Source of the DNA: Bin87 sp034423575
Lineage (GTDB): Bacteria > Chloroflexota > Dehalococcoidia > Lucifugimonadales > UBA3495
Length of the DNA stretch: 64,000 bases
Assembly (NCBI GenBank): GCA_034423575.1
Contig: DAOUIF010000001.1
Span: 122,142-186,141, forward strand
Reading direction: 5' to 3'
Every line of letters begins with the position of its first letter. Position 1 is the first letter of the stretch. The notes below the pieces were generated by a model. The model had not been told where the DNA came from. It did not search any database and saw only the letters and a program-made list of their open reading frames with translations. The position numbers were made by a program, and so were the translations under genes. Positions 8,434 through 16,721 of this stretch are shown here, one piece after another.

Positions 8434-9130
8434 ATCTGGTATCTCTGGTTCGGTCGGTTATGCCGACCCCGGACTGGGTCTGTCGTTCCTGTTTCCAGCG
8501 CCGGAGTATTGCATCGATATAGTGCCAACTGCGGGCGTTCCGTTCAGCGGCGACTGCTATAGCGTAGGCGATCCAATCCGCCGGGTACTCCTCTTCCGCT
8601 GCCCTCAACTGCTCCGCGATGCTGTGGCCGTACGGACCGATGTGCTGCTCGTATAACGCGAATATGTTAGCACGCGGCTCGCCGGGTGGTGTTGCGTACG
8701 GGAGCGGTTCCTCAGCATCGGGATCAGCCGACCCGGCCAGGTCGGTGGCGGTCAACTTGGTAACGCCGCCAGTCTGTAGATACCTCTGGCAGTCTCCGTC
8801 GTTCAATAGAATGCGCATCGCCCCGGCATCGCGGATTGCTACCAAGGTGCCCCGATCTACCGCCGCTGACAAGCCAATGAGCGCGTAATTTTCGACTCCG
8901 CTCATTTGCGCTTCGGCCAGCACCGGGTCATCCAGCAAATCCTCCAGTGCTATGGAGGGAGGAACCGTTCGCCGATGGGGTTCGTCTGCCAGCAGCACCA
9001 GCGCCCGCAGCGTCACCTTGAGTTCGGCGATGTCGTCGATGTCGGCCAGCCACTGCGACAGGGCCGCCGCCGGTATCGGGATCCGGCGTGCGTTGGCCGG
9101 TAGCGCCGCCTTTCCCGTGGCCTCGTCCAT
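8315..9130 (-). CDS. DnaD-domain replication/primosome protein
   Basis: 271 residues. The C-terminal half (about 160-225) carries a DnaD-type helical domain: ALYEQHIGPYGHSIAEQL, followed after a short interval by YIDAILRRWKQE, which resembles the YxxxxIxxxW region that binds DNA in DnaD/DnaB2 proteins. The N-terminus (about 15-90) is helical and probably winged-helix-like (WLADIDDIAELKVTLRALVL). The tail is rich in Arg, Asp and Gly and probably disordered. The ATG directly follows the TAG of dnaB with no gap, and the 3' end overlaps the helicase-loader gene by 119 bp, so translation is likely coupled. In Firmicutes DnaD remodels origin DNA and recruits the helicase-loader complex; the same role is inferred here. 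Confidence 0.8.
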   Translation of the reverse strand: MDEATGKAALPANARRIPIPAAALSQWLADIDDIAELKVTLRALVLLADEPHRRTVPPSIALEDLLDDPVLAEAQMSGVENYALIGLSAAVDRGTLVAIRDAGAMRILLNDGDCQRYLQTGGVTKLTATDLAGSADPDAEEPLPYATPPGEPRANIFALYEQHIGPYGHSIAEQLRAAEEEYPADWIAYAIAVAAERNARSWHYIDAILRRWKQERQTQSGVGITDRTRDTRYEHGEPGSDTAPDSRTGYLDSYRRRYGRLPWEPGEAERG

Positions 9131-10516
9131 CTAGGCGACATACTCCAAGTCATTCAGAAGCTCGTCGAACCGCATCAAATTTTCACGGAATCGTAGATGG
9201 AAGCTAGCGGTTGGGCCATGTCTATGCTTGGCGACTATCAGTTCAACAATACCGCGAGGGTAGGGACGGCCCGGAGCGTGTTGTTCCCACTCTTCCTCAG
9301 TGAAAACCCGGTCCTCCCGGAAGAGGAAGGTCACCACGTCCGCGTCCTGTTCGATGCTGCCGCTGTCGCGAAGGTCGGAAAGCTGCGGGCGATGTCCGGG
9401 ACGATTTTCCACGACACGGCTGAGCTGCGAACAAGTGAAAACCGGCACGTTCAGGTCACGGGCCATGCCTTTGAGAGATCGGGAAATTTCGCTGATCTCC
9501 TGCACCCGGTTCTCGCCGTAACCCTGCCGGCGACCTCCTCCCTGTATCAACTGCAAGTAGTCTACGACCAGCAAATCCAATCCATGCTCCAATTGCAACC
9601 GCTGTGCCTTGCTGCGCATTTCCATTACAGTTTGGAACGGCGTATCGTCTACGAAAATGGGCAGTCCAGACAGCGAACCGACCGCATCGTAAACTAAATT
9701 TTGTTCGTGCTCCGGCAGGAGACCAGTCCTAACGTGATGCGAGTCGACTCCAGATTCAGAAACCAGCATGCGCATAGCGATCTGCTCACGGCTCATCTCT
9801 AAGCTAAAGATGCCGCAGACTTCCCCGGCCTTAGCGGCGTTGGTGCATATGTTGAGTGCCAAGCTACTCTTGCCCAAGCCGGGTCTCGCGCCAACGATCA
9901 GCAAGTCGGACCTTTGCATGCCCCCGAGAAGAGAGTCGAAATTGTTGTACCCGGTCCGTACAGGTGGCTTGTCCGAGAGCAATACGTCGCCAATATCACC
10001 TTCCAGGTAAACGTCAAGTAGAGAACTCAGGGGTATGAATCCTCGGTCATCGGCGGTGGGGCGTACGCCAAACAACACCTCCACCGACTGCCGCATGGTT
10101 TCGTCCACATCCGATCTCTCATCGAACCCCAGCTCGGCGATCCGGTTGCCGGCCGCGATCACTCTTCGCTTGGCCGCCGTCTCGGCGACGATGGCGGCAT
10201 AGTGCTCCACGTTGACCGAGGTCGGGGTCCCGGAGATGAGTTGCCCCAGGTAGGGCAACCCGCCGACCTGCTCCAGTAGGCCTTGGGTTTGCAGTTCTCG
10301 CGCGACCGTGATCTGGTCGATCGCCTCTTGGCGCAGGAAAACCGCCACGCACGCGGCAAAGCAGAACTGGTGGCGGGCCCGGTGAAAGTCCTCCGCCTTG
10401 ATCAGCGGCGTCACGCGATGCAGCGCGTCCCCGTCGATGAGTAGCGCACCCAGAACCGCCGCCTCGGCCTCAAGGTCTTGGGGCAATTGCCGTTCGCTGT
10501 ACGGGTCGGCAACCAC
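9131..10516 (-). CDS. dnaB: Replicative DNA helicase DnaB
   Basis: 461 residues, standard length. The N-terminal domain (about 8-110) begins PQDLEAEAAVLGALL. A linker leads to the RecA-like motor with Walker A GARPGLGKSS (about 208-217), Walker B VVDYLQLI (about 315-322) and the RDSGSIEQDADVV segment (about 375-390). It forms the ring hexamer that unwinds DNA at the fork. The GTG start at 10516 keeps the usual N-terminus; no better ATG is close. Its place in rplI-dnaB-dnaD-loader is a classic replication operon extended by the two loading factors. Confidence 0.97.
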   Translation of the reverse strand: MVADPYSERQLPQDLEAEAAVLGALLIDGDALHRVTPLIKAEDFHRARHQFCFAACVAVFLRQEAIDQITVARELQTQGLLEQVGGLPYLGQLISGTPTSVNVEHYAAIVAETAAKRRVIAAGNRIAELGFDERSDVDETMRQSVEVLFGVRPTADDRGFIPLSSLLDVYLEGDIGDVLLSDKPPVRTGYNNFDSLLGGMQRSDLLIVGARPGLGKSSLALNICTNAAKAGEVCGIFSLEMSREQIAMRMLVSESGVDSHHVRTGLLPEHEQNLVYDAVGSLSGLPIFVDDTPFQTVMEMRSKAQRLQLEHGLDLLVVDYLQLIQGGGRRQGYGENRVQEISEISRSLKGMARDLNVPVFTCSQLSRVVENRPGHRPQLSDLRDSGSIEQDADVVTFLFREDRVFTEEEWEQHAPGRPYPRGIVELIVAKHRHGPTASFHLRFRENLMRFDELLNDLEYVA

Positions 10517-10584
10517 GGCGCACCGGTCCTCTGTCGCAAGGCCGCTACAGGATCGCCCGCGGCCAGGTGGCAGCTGCTGGCAGT

Positions 10585-11034
10585 TTACTCTTCCACAGCC
10601 GCGATGACGTTGATGGTCGCCCTGATCTCGCTGGACAGGTTCAACACCACCTCGTATTCGCCAGGCTCGCGGATGGGTTCGACATTGCTGGTGATGCGGC
10701 GGTCGATGTCGCGTTCCAGAAGCTCGCCGATGGCGTCCGCGATGCCGATCCCGCTGATGGCCCCGTAGTAGCGGCCGGTGGGGGTGACCCGTCCCGGGAT
10801 GGTCACGGTCAGGTTGTCCAGCGCCTCGGCCAGCTCCTCCACGACCTGCGTTTCCCGTGCCCGCTGCTGATCGCCCTCGATCTTGATCTTGTCCAGGCGC
10901 TTCATCGTCTCGTCAGTGGCGATTTCAGCCAAACCCTTGGGCAGCAGGTAGTTTCGCGCGTAGCCGCGCGAGACACGTTTCACCTCGCCGGCCCGCGCCT
11001 GGTCGGGAACGTCGTGCAGGAACAGCATCATCAT
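10585..11034 (-). CDS. rplI: 50S ribosomal protein L9
   Basis: 149 residues, the family's usual length. The N-terminal RNA-binding domain carries RGYARNYLLPKGLA (about 23-36). A charged helix connects it to a C-terminal domain with GISGIGIADAI. Three Met codons open the frame (11034, 11031, 11028), and GAGGCC/CTCC precedes them, so the exact start is uncertain by two codons. It is the first gene of the dnaB operon, 68 bp before dnaB. Confidence 0.96.
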   Translation of the reverse strand: MMMLFLHDVPDQARAGEVKRVSRGYARNYLLPKGLAEIATDETMKRLDKIKIEGDQQRARETQVVEELAEALDNLTVTIPGRVTPTGRYYGAISGIGIADAIGELLERDIDRRITSNVEPIREPGEYEVVLNLSSEIRATINVIAAVEE

Positions 11035-11417
11035 GGGGAGGGCCTCTCTATATTTGCGGCAGCCGGCAGCGGCTCATCTGTCCGTACCGGCGTTCGCTAA
11101 TCTTGGAGTGCGAATGTCGCTTCACCATTATAGACCATGCGAGTTCCGGGCGGCACGGGGCCCTGTCACCGAAGCGGGTGCTGCGCGAAGTCATTGCCAG
11201 AATCAGGATTTGCCGGATTTCGGGATTTTCAGGATGTTCACAAAACCCGAAACTCCTTTAATCCTGGTAATCCTGCTTCCGACAGCGGCTGATGGGATTG
11301 ACGTTGCCCAAGCCCGGTGTCACCTGGTATGCCGGTGTGGTGCAACGATCTTGTCGGGGCGTCCGGTGCGGTAGAATGGGCCGGAACCAGCACCGAGCCA
11401 ACTCCGGAGGAGCCCCC
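11035..11417. other. 383-bp intergenic region between divergent rplI and tenA
   Basis: Holds no convincing gene. It contains degenerate CAGGAT/ATCCTG repeats at about 11203-11277 (see findings) and, close to tenA, TTGTCG (11351-11356) and TAGAAT (11372-11377) with a short 15-bp spacer as a weak promoter candidate. No TPP riboswitch signature was seen before tenA. Confidence 0.5.
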
Positions 11418-12083
11418 ATGTCTTTCTGCGACGAGATCGAGCGAGAGTCCCAGCAACAACGCGACGCCATGGCGTTCCATCCCTTCGTGCAGGGTATCGG
11501 CGACGGGACGCTCCCACTGGACCGGTTCAAGCACTTCATCACCCAGGACTACGTCTACTTGATCGATTTCGCTCGCGTTCTCGCCCTGGCAGCGGCCAAG
11601 GCTCCGGACCTGCCGGCCATGTCGTGGTTTGCCCGCGCCGTGGACTATATCCTGAACACTGAGATGGATTTGCACCGTTCGTACTGCGCGCAATTCGGCA
11701 TCACTGAGGCCGAGCTGGACGCGACCCGCCACGCGCCGACCTGCTACTCGTACACCAGCTACCTGCTGCGCGTCGCCCACCAGGGAACCTTCGGTGAAGT
11801 GGTCGCCGCTGTGCTGCCGTGCATCTGGGGTTACTGGCGCGTGGGTGAGCGGCTGGCCGATCAGGGACTGCCGGACCACGCCGGCTACGCCCAATGGATC
11901 GAGATGTATGCCGCCGCCGAGCAGCAATCGGTGGCGGAGGAGTGTCGCGCCATTTGTGACCGCATCGCCGCCACGGCCGGGCCCGCTGAGGTCGCTGCGA
12001 TGAAAGAGGCGTACATCACGTGCACGCGGTATGAACAGGCCTTTTGGGAAATGGGCTGGACGCTGGAGGACTGGCCGGTGTAG
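11418..12083 (+). CDS. tenA: TenA/thiaminase II family protein
   Basis: 221 residues of the all-helical TenA/PQQC fold. TenA hydrolyses aminopyrimidine thiamine-breakdown products to HMP for thiamine salvage. The conserved Cys lies in APTCYSYTSYLL (about 110-120), followed by the PCIWGYWRVGERL helix (about 135-150). The C-terminal Glu of the active site is in YEQAFWEMGW (about 205-215). The frame extends upstream, but the ATG at 11418 is chosen because CGGAGGAG lies about seven bases before it. It stands alone, divergent from the rplI operon; no other thiamine genes are in the window. Confidence 0.88.
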   Translation: MSFCDEIERESQQQRDAMAFHPFVQGIGDGTLPLDRFKHFITQDYVYLIDFARVLALAAAKAPDLPAMSWFARAVDYILNTEMDLHRSYCAQFGITEAELDATRHAPTCYSYTSYLLRVAHQGTFGEVVAAVLPCIWGYWRVGERLADQGLPDHAGYAQWIEMYAAAEQQSVAEECRAICDRIAATAGPAEVAAMKEAYITCTRYEQAFWEMGWTLEDWPV

Positions 12084-12126
12084 CGGTCCCCCGGTTCGAC
12101 AGTGACCGCCGGAGTGGTGGTTGACC

Positions 12127-12201
12127 TGGTCGGGGTGGGCAGATTCGAACTGCCGATCTCCTGCTCCCAAAGCAGGCGCCTTGCCGCTAGGCCACACCCC
12201 G
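12127..12201 (-). tRNA. tRNA-Pro (anticodon TGG)
   Basis: Cloverleaf reads on the minus strand: acceptor CGGGGTG/CACCCCG, D stem GCCT/AGGC, anticodon stem CCTGC/GCAGG around TTTGGGA, T arm GGCAG-TTCGAAT-CTGCC, discriminator A and an encoded CCA. Anticodon TGG reads CCA and other proline codons. Confidence 0.93.
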
Positions 12202-12238
12202 ACGTCTCCCTCCCGACGGTCCGGGCGATCCGGCAAAG

Positions 12239-12312
12239 TACCCCTGGAGGGACTCGAACCCCCGACGCGCGACTTAGGACGCCGCCGCTCTATCCAACTG
12301 AGCTACAGGGGC
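12239..12312 (-). tRNA. tRNA-Arg (anticodon CCT)
   Basis: Acceptor GCCCCTG/CAGGGGT (first pair G-U), D stem GCTC/GAGC, anticodon stem GCGGC/GTCGC around GTCCTAA, T arm GGGGG-TTCGAGT-CCCTC. Decodes AGG. CCA is not encoded, unlike its two neighbours. Confidence 0.92.
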
Positions 12313-12322
12313 AGGAACCGAA

Positions 12323-12398
12323 TGGTGGAGATAGCGGGGCTCGAACCCGCAACCTCGGCATTGCGAACGCCGCGCTCTCCCAGTTGAGCTATATCCCC
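12323..12398 (-). tRNA. tRNA-Ala (anticodon CGC)
   Basis: Acceptor GGGGATA/TATCTCC with the G3-U70 pair that identifies alanine tRNAs. Anticodon loop TTCGCAA, T arm GCGGG-TTCGAGC-CCCGC, encoded CCA. First gene of the three-tRNA minus-strand cluster. Confidence 0.93.
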
Positions 12399-12505
12399 AC
12401 GCTGAGACCGGTCGCTTCTGACCGCTCTTTTGCCTCGTTTCCATCGTAGCCAACTATCAGGGAAGGTGTCAAGGAACAATGCCCGCGGTATGCTGAAGTT
12501 GGTCG

Positions 12506-13540
12506 CTAGCCCACCACGCGGATGCGATGATTGTTGCTGTCCGCGATGTAGATCCGTCCGTCCGAGGCGATCCCGCATCCGTGCGGCCTGTCCAATCCCG
12601 CATCGGTAGCCGGACCGCCGTCTCCGTGGCCTCCCAACTGTCCGCCGGCTATGGTGGTCACTATGCCGGTAGTGACGTCGATCTTGCGGATGGCGTGGTT
12701 CTCCGTGTCGACCACGATGACGTTGCCGGCGGCGTCGCACCGCAATGCCTTGGGCGCGCCCCAGGTGGCGGCCAGGGCCGGCCCTCCGTCACCGCTGTAT
12801 CCTCGCTCCGCAGCCACGCCGGCCACCGTACCCATTATTCCGCCTGCGGTGACTACTCGGACCCCGTTGCCTTCGCGTTCGGCGATGTACGTATTGCCAT
12901 GCTGGTCCGTGCATATCGCCCGTGCGCCTAGGATGCTCGCCTGGCGGGCCGGCATGCCGTCGCCGCCGCGCGTCTTTTCGCCGTTGCCGGCAAAGGTGTC
13001 GATGATTCCCGTGGCAATGTCAAGGCGACGGACGCGCTGGTCCTGGATGTCCGCGATGAGCAGGCCGCCGCGCCCGTCCAGAAAGCAGTCGTTTGGCTCC
13101 CGCAGTTGGGCCTCGTCGCCGGCGCCCTCGTCGCCTGAATAACCCGGCTCTCCCGTACCCGCTATTGTGGTGATCACTCCGGTTCTCCCGTCGACCTTGC
13201 GTACGACGGCGTTGAGACGGTCAACGATGTAAATGTTGTCGTCATCGTCAACCTCCAGGGAATAGGGCTCATTCATGGTGGCTTCGGTCGCCAGACCACC
13301 ATCCCCCGCGTAGCCGACCTCCCCATTGCCGGCCACGGTCGTGAGCTGACCAGTGGATGCATCAACCCGCCGGACGACGTGATTTTTCGCCTCGCAGAAG
13401 AACATGTTGCCCGCACGATCGAACGTACACATGAACGGTTCGCGCAGGGTGGCCGATCCCGCCGGTCCCCCGTCGCCACTGTACCCTGCGTCGCCGGTGC
13501 CAACGACGGTTCGGATGGTCTGGATGTTGCCCGTTGTCAT
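12506..13540 (-). CDS. NHL-repeat six-bladed beta-propeller protein
   Basis: 344 residues made of six repeats, each opening with a G(T/N)G...GYSGDGG-type turn and closing with a strand such as NHVVRRVD, LNAVVRKVD, QRVRRLD, NHAIRKID or NHRIRVVG. This is the NHL propeller pattern, common in extracellular or scaffold proteins. From the chosen ATG (13540, with GGAGG eight bases upstream) no signal peptide is visible; a longer frame starts at 13579 but lacks a ribosome site. Ligand and function unknown. It lies 35 bp downstream of dnaA and may be carried on the same transcript. Confidence 0.8.
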   Translation of the reverse strand: MTTGNIQTIRTVVGTGDAGYSGDGGPAGSATLREPFMCTFDRAGNMFFCEAKNHVVRRVDASTGQLTTVAGNGEVGYAGDGGLATEATMNEPYSLEVDDDDNIYIVDRLNAVVRKVDGRTGVITTIAGTGEPGYSGDEGAGDEAQLREPNDCFLDGRGGLLIADIQDQRVRRLDIATGIIDTFAGNGEKTRGGDGMPARQASILGARAICTDQHGNTYIAEREGNGVRVVTAGGIMGTVAGVAAERGYSGDGGPALAATWGAPKALRCDAAGNVIVVDTENHAIRKIDVTTGIVTTIAGGQLGGHGDGGPATDAGLDRPHGCGIASDGRIYIADSNNHRIRVVG

Positions 13541-13575
13541 GTGTGCCTCCAGGATTGGTTCGGGGAGCAGAGAGT

Positions 13576-15012
13576 TCAATCCGCCAGGGATTCGGTGATG
13601 GCCGAAACCGCATGCCTGAGCCTGCCGTCAGCTTCCATGGCTCGTCGCACGCGAGCGACCCCGTGGATTACCGTGCTGTGGTTCCGACCGGACAGGAAAC
13701 GCCCGGCGCCGGTGGGAGACATGCCAAGTTCACATACCAACAGGTACATTATCACCTGTCTGGCCTGAGCCACCGGCGACGTGCGATTCCGGCCGAGAAT
13801 CTGCTCTGCCGATAGCCCGTAGTGTCTTGCCACGTTGCTCAGAACCTGCTGCGCCGTTGCCGCAGCGCGCGCGTTCGGCCCCACGATGGCGTCAAGTTGA
13901 ACGGCAACAATCTCGGGCGTCAAAGGAGCGTTCAAAAGCTGTGACATCGCCACAACCCGGTTGTACGCGCCCAGCAATTGGCGCACGTTTCGGCTCACGC
14001 GCTGCGCGATAAGATCCAACACCGGTGGCGGCACATCTGATCCGTTGTCCGACGCCCAGGAATGGAGCATCGCCAGCCGCATTTCCAGCGACGGCGGGCG
14101 GATATCGGCGACCAACCCCCACTGGAAACGGGACCGAAGACGGTCTTCCAACGGCGTGATGGTCTCGGGCGGGCGGTCGCTGGTCAATACGATCTGAGCC
14201 CCGGCCTGGTGCAGGTCGTTGAATGTGTGGAACAGCGTTTCCTGCGTCTGCTCTTTGCCCACCAGGAATTGCACATCGTCCAGCAGCAGCAGGTCGAGCC
14301 CCCGATAGCGTTCACGAAATTCCGGCATCTCCCGGCGGTTGATCGCCGAAACGAACTCGTTGGTGAACTGTTCGGACGTTACGTAGCGCACCGAAACCTG
14401 GCGCTGACGAGCCGCGTTCCCGATGGCGTGCAGCAGGTGGGTCTTGCCCATCCCGGAGCCGGCATAGATCAACAGCGGGTTGTAACCCTGGATGGCGGCC
14501 CCTCCGCCGTCGTTTATGGCGCGCGCGGCGTAGAAAGCCAGTTGGTTGCTTTCGCCGACGACAAAATTGTCGAATGTGTAGCCCGGGTTCAGCCCGACCG
14601 CCTGGCGATGCGGGTAGACGTCTGCCTCCGGTCCCGCCGCACGCTGCCATTGGTCCCGGGTGTTATCGATCAGATCGGGGAGCCGAGCTGCGGGTTCCGC
14701 AACTACAGACTGCACGGTGGCTTCGCGTCCGGCTGCCGCGTTCGGCGCGCTCGCTGGCGCCGCCAGGTAGCGGACGTTGGACTCCACTCCCACAGTTTTC
14801 ACCACCGCTTCCCGCACCATTTCCAGGTGCAGCGGCAACTCCAGCCACGACACCGCGAAGGTTGTTGCCGCTCCGACCACGAGGCAATCGCCTTCCCATC
14901 GCAGGCCGGAGCAGGGCCGGAGGAAAGTATTGAATTGCTCCTGGGGTATTTCCAGCTGGAGGCGGCCAAGCGCTGCTTGCCAAGCTGATACGGGGTCGGG
15001 GCGGTCTTGCAT
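13576..15012 (-). CDS. dnaA: Chromosomal replication initiator DnaA
   Basis: 478 residues from the ATG at 15012 (AGGG about ten bases upstream); a TTG at 15054 in frame would add 14 residues. N-terminal domain I has WQAALGRLQLEIPQEQF. A variable linker leads to AAA+ domain III, with YTFDNFVVGESNQLAF, Walker A GSGMGKTHLLHAIG and Walker B LLLLDDVQFL. Domain IV carries the DnaA-box-binding signature as GRNHSTVIHG (usual form RDHTTV). It binds origin DNA and starts replication. Only 3-4 kb from the dnaB-dnaD-loader operon, but no clear TTATNCACA cluster was found in the flanking gaps. Confidence 0.96.
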   Translation of the reverse strand: MQDRPDPVSAWQAALGRLQLEIPQEQFNTFLRPCSGLRWEGDCLVVGAATTFAVSWLELPLHLEMVREAVVKTVGVESNVRYLAAPASAPNAAAGREATVQSVVAEPAARLPDLIDNTRDQWQRAAGPEADVYPHRQAVGLNPGYTFDNFVVGESNQLAFYAARAINDGGGAAIQGYNPLLIYAGSGMGKTHLLHAIGNAARQRQVSVRYVTSEQFTNEFVSAINRREMPEFRERYRGLDLLLLDDVQFLVGKEQTQETLFHTFNDLHQAGAQIVLTSDRPPETITPLEDRLRSRFQWGLVADIRPPSLEMRLAMLHSWASDNGSDVPPPVLDLIAQRVSRNVRQLLGAYNRVVAMSQLLNAPLTPEIVAVQLDAIVGPNARAAATAQQVLSNVARHYGLSAEQILGRNRTSPVAQARQVIMYLLVCELGMSPTGAGRFLSGRNHSTVIHGVARVRRAMEADGRLRHAVSAITESLAD

Positions 15013-15383
15013 CGTCTGTTTCCCTAATTCCAGCCGAATGGGATCGTATGGCAAGCAATGGTAATGGGGCGCCGGCGGCCCCGCTAGACGGATGCGTAGA
15101 TGTAATGTTTTGCCCGAAACTGAAAATGATCATAGTCTTGGTTGTATAACTAAACGCCTGATGAAATCCAATCTTGCGGGCGGCCGGCCCACCCGTATGC
15201 GGAACGGAGGTTCTGATTGCCCGAGGGCGTGGCTTGGGGACGAGGATGGGGGACATCCAACCGCCGACAACAACATCTGGTAGAAAGCCACTCCGGGCCC
15301 GGCCGGGTTGCCGTTTGGGAATAGATTTCCGGGTACCCACCGGGCGACCCGGCCTGATCATGTAACGGTGGTGGGCGCAGCTG
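15013..15383. other. 371-bp gap between dnaA and the methyltransferase gene
   Basis: No gene recognised. A more AT-rich stretch at about 15105-15175 lies upstream of dnaA and should hold its promoter. I looked here for DnaA boxes and found no convincing TTATCCACA-like sites, so origin function is not supported by eye. Confidence 0.45.
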
Positions 15384-16721
15384 TCAGCATTTGGCCGCGC
15401 CGATTACATACTCCGTGTGCATCCGCCTCTCGATCCCCGTCGCATCGGCATTTGCGGCCCTGGCATTGCGCGCGGGCATCATGCGCCGGTCGCGGTCAAG
15501 GTTCCGGGGCGCAACCCCCACCACGTCAAGTCCGGCCTGCGTGGCGAGGTCAGCCAGGCATTCGTGAGTGGGCACCGGTATCCCGCGCATGGTGGACGGG
15601 CCCACCACGATCACCGCGGTCGACCCGGGTCGCAGCACCCTCTGCATCTCCGAGATCGCTGCTGACATGTCACCGAAGTACCGTCGGAGGACGCGCGATT
15701 TCGTGGCATCAGCTTCCGCGATGCTCTCGACCACGGCTTCGACTTTCGCCGGCAGCGGATTGACCGACGACGTTGCCTTGCTGCCAGAGGATTCCGAGCC
15801 AATATATTCCCGTCGCAACTTGGTCAGGGACGGAATGGGGTCGCCCAACCACGCCAGGGAGAACTTGTGCGCTCGCATATAGTCCAGGGCGTTAGCGTAC
15901 GGCGGCGAGGTCACAATCAGGTCCACGCTGCAATCCGGCAGCGGCAGCGAACGCGCATCCCCATCAATTACCCTGCAGTCGCCCACTGCGTCCCGGTCCA
16001 CGGCAGCGTAGGCGCCAGCAGCCCGTTCGACGAGGCTCGTGAACAGCGGAATGGGACGCCGGGGAACCTTGTCGGATACGCGGTGTGGGCGCGTGTGGGC
16101 CAAGTCGCGAGCTCGCGACACACCGCCCGACTTGGTGACAATGGTGGAAGAAAAGATCACTTCCAACAGGTTGCGCAGGTTGTCATCAGGTTCTTCCCGG
16201 ATTGCCAGGATCAGGCAGGCGAGCTCACGTTGTGTTTCTGGGAAGAACCAATAGTCCAGGAACTCCCGAGTTGCCTGATCTATATCTGCCTTTACGTCAT
16301 CCAAGGGGTCACGGTGCGCACCCAGGCCGGCTATGAGGTCTGCGGTCTGCCGAAGCGCTGCTTTACCTGCCTGGCGTACTTCGTCAGCATAAAGGGCTGT
16401 CGTCCGCGCCTTCGCCTGGCGTCGTGCCAGCGGGTCCAGATCCACTCCGATCACGTTCCTGCCGGACGACCAACCCTCCAGCAGCGTGATGCCCGAGCCG
16501 CACATGGGGTCCAGCACCGTGTCGCCACGCTTGGTCAACGCATCGATGAAGTGCCCCGGCAAGCCATACGGAAACCGGGCCGCAAACGGGTGCAGGGCGT
16601 ACAGCGGATGTGCAAAGCGAGCTGGCGTTTGAAATGACAGGTCGCCTTGCAGCGACGAATCGAGACGTTGCATAGAGCGCAACTTTTCGTCGGTTAACAT
16701 AATCATTGGGCACAACATCAA
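15384..16721 (-). CDS. Type II amino-methyltransferase (N4-cytosine/N6-adenine) of an R-M system
   Basis: 445 residues. AdoMet-binding motif I DPMCGSGITLLEG (about 72-84) precedes the catalytic motif IV TSPPYANALDY (about 270-280), the arrangement of amino-group DNA methyltransferases with DPPY/SPPY motifs. SPPY often goes with N4-methylcytosine, so protection of a C/G site is plausible. It overlaps the endonuclease gene by 4 bp and follows it on the same strand. Several Met codons open the frame; the one at 16721 is the first and overlaps the upstream stop. Target specificity is inferred from the partner enzyme only. Confidence 0.88.
   Translation of the reverse strand: MMLCPMIMLTDEKLRSMQRLDSSLQGDLSFQTPARFAHPLYALHPFAARFPYGLPGHFIDALTKRGDTVLDPMCGSGITLLEGWSSGRNVIGVDLDPLARRQAKARTTALYADEVRQAGKAALRQTADLIAGLGAHRDPLDDVKADIDQATREFLDYWFFPETQRELACLILAIREEPDDNLRNLLEVIFSSTIVTKSGGVSRARDLAHTRPHRVSDKVPRRPIPLFTSLVERAAGAYAAVDRDAVGDCRVIDGDARSLPLPDCSVDLIVTSPPYANALDYMRAHKFSLAWLGDPIPSLTKLRREYIGSESSGSKATSSVNPLPAKVEAVVESIAEADATKSRVLRRYFGDMSAAISEMQRVLRPGSTAVIVVGPSTMRGIPVPTHECLADLATQAGLDVVGVAPRNLDRDRRMMPARNARAANADATGIERRMHTEYVIGAAKC

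Noticed and set aside
12102..12449. 115-codon open frame across the tRNA cluster
   Set aside because: It is a read-through of three tRNA genes, a known source of false proteins.
15013..15383. oriC beside dnaA
   Set aside because: No cluster of TTATNCACA-like boxes was seen; the AT-rich stretch alone is not enough.
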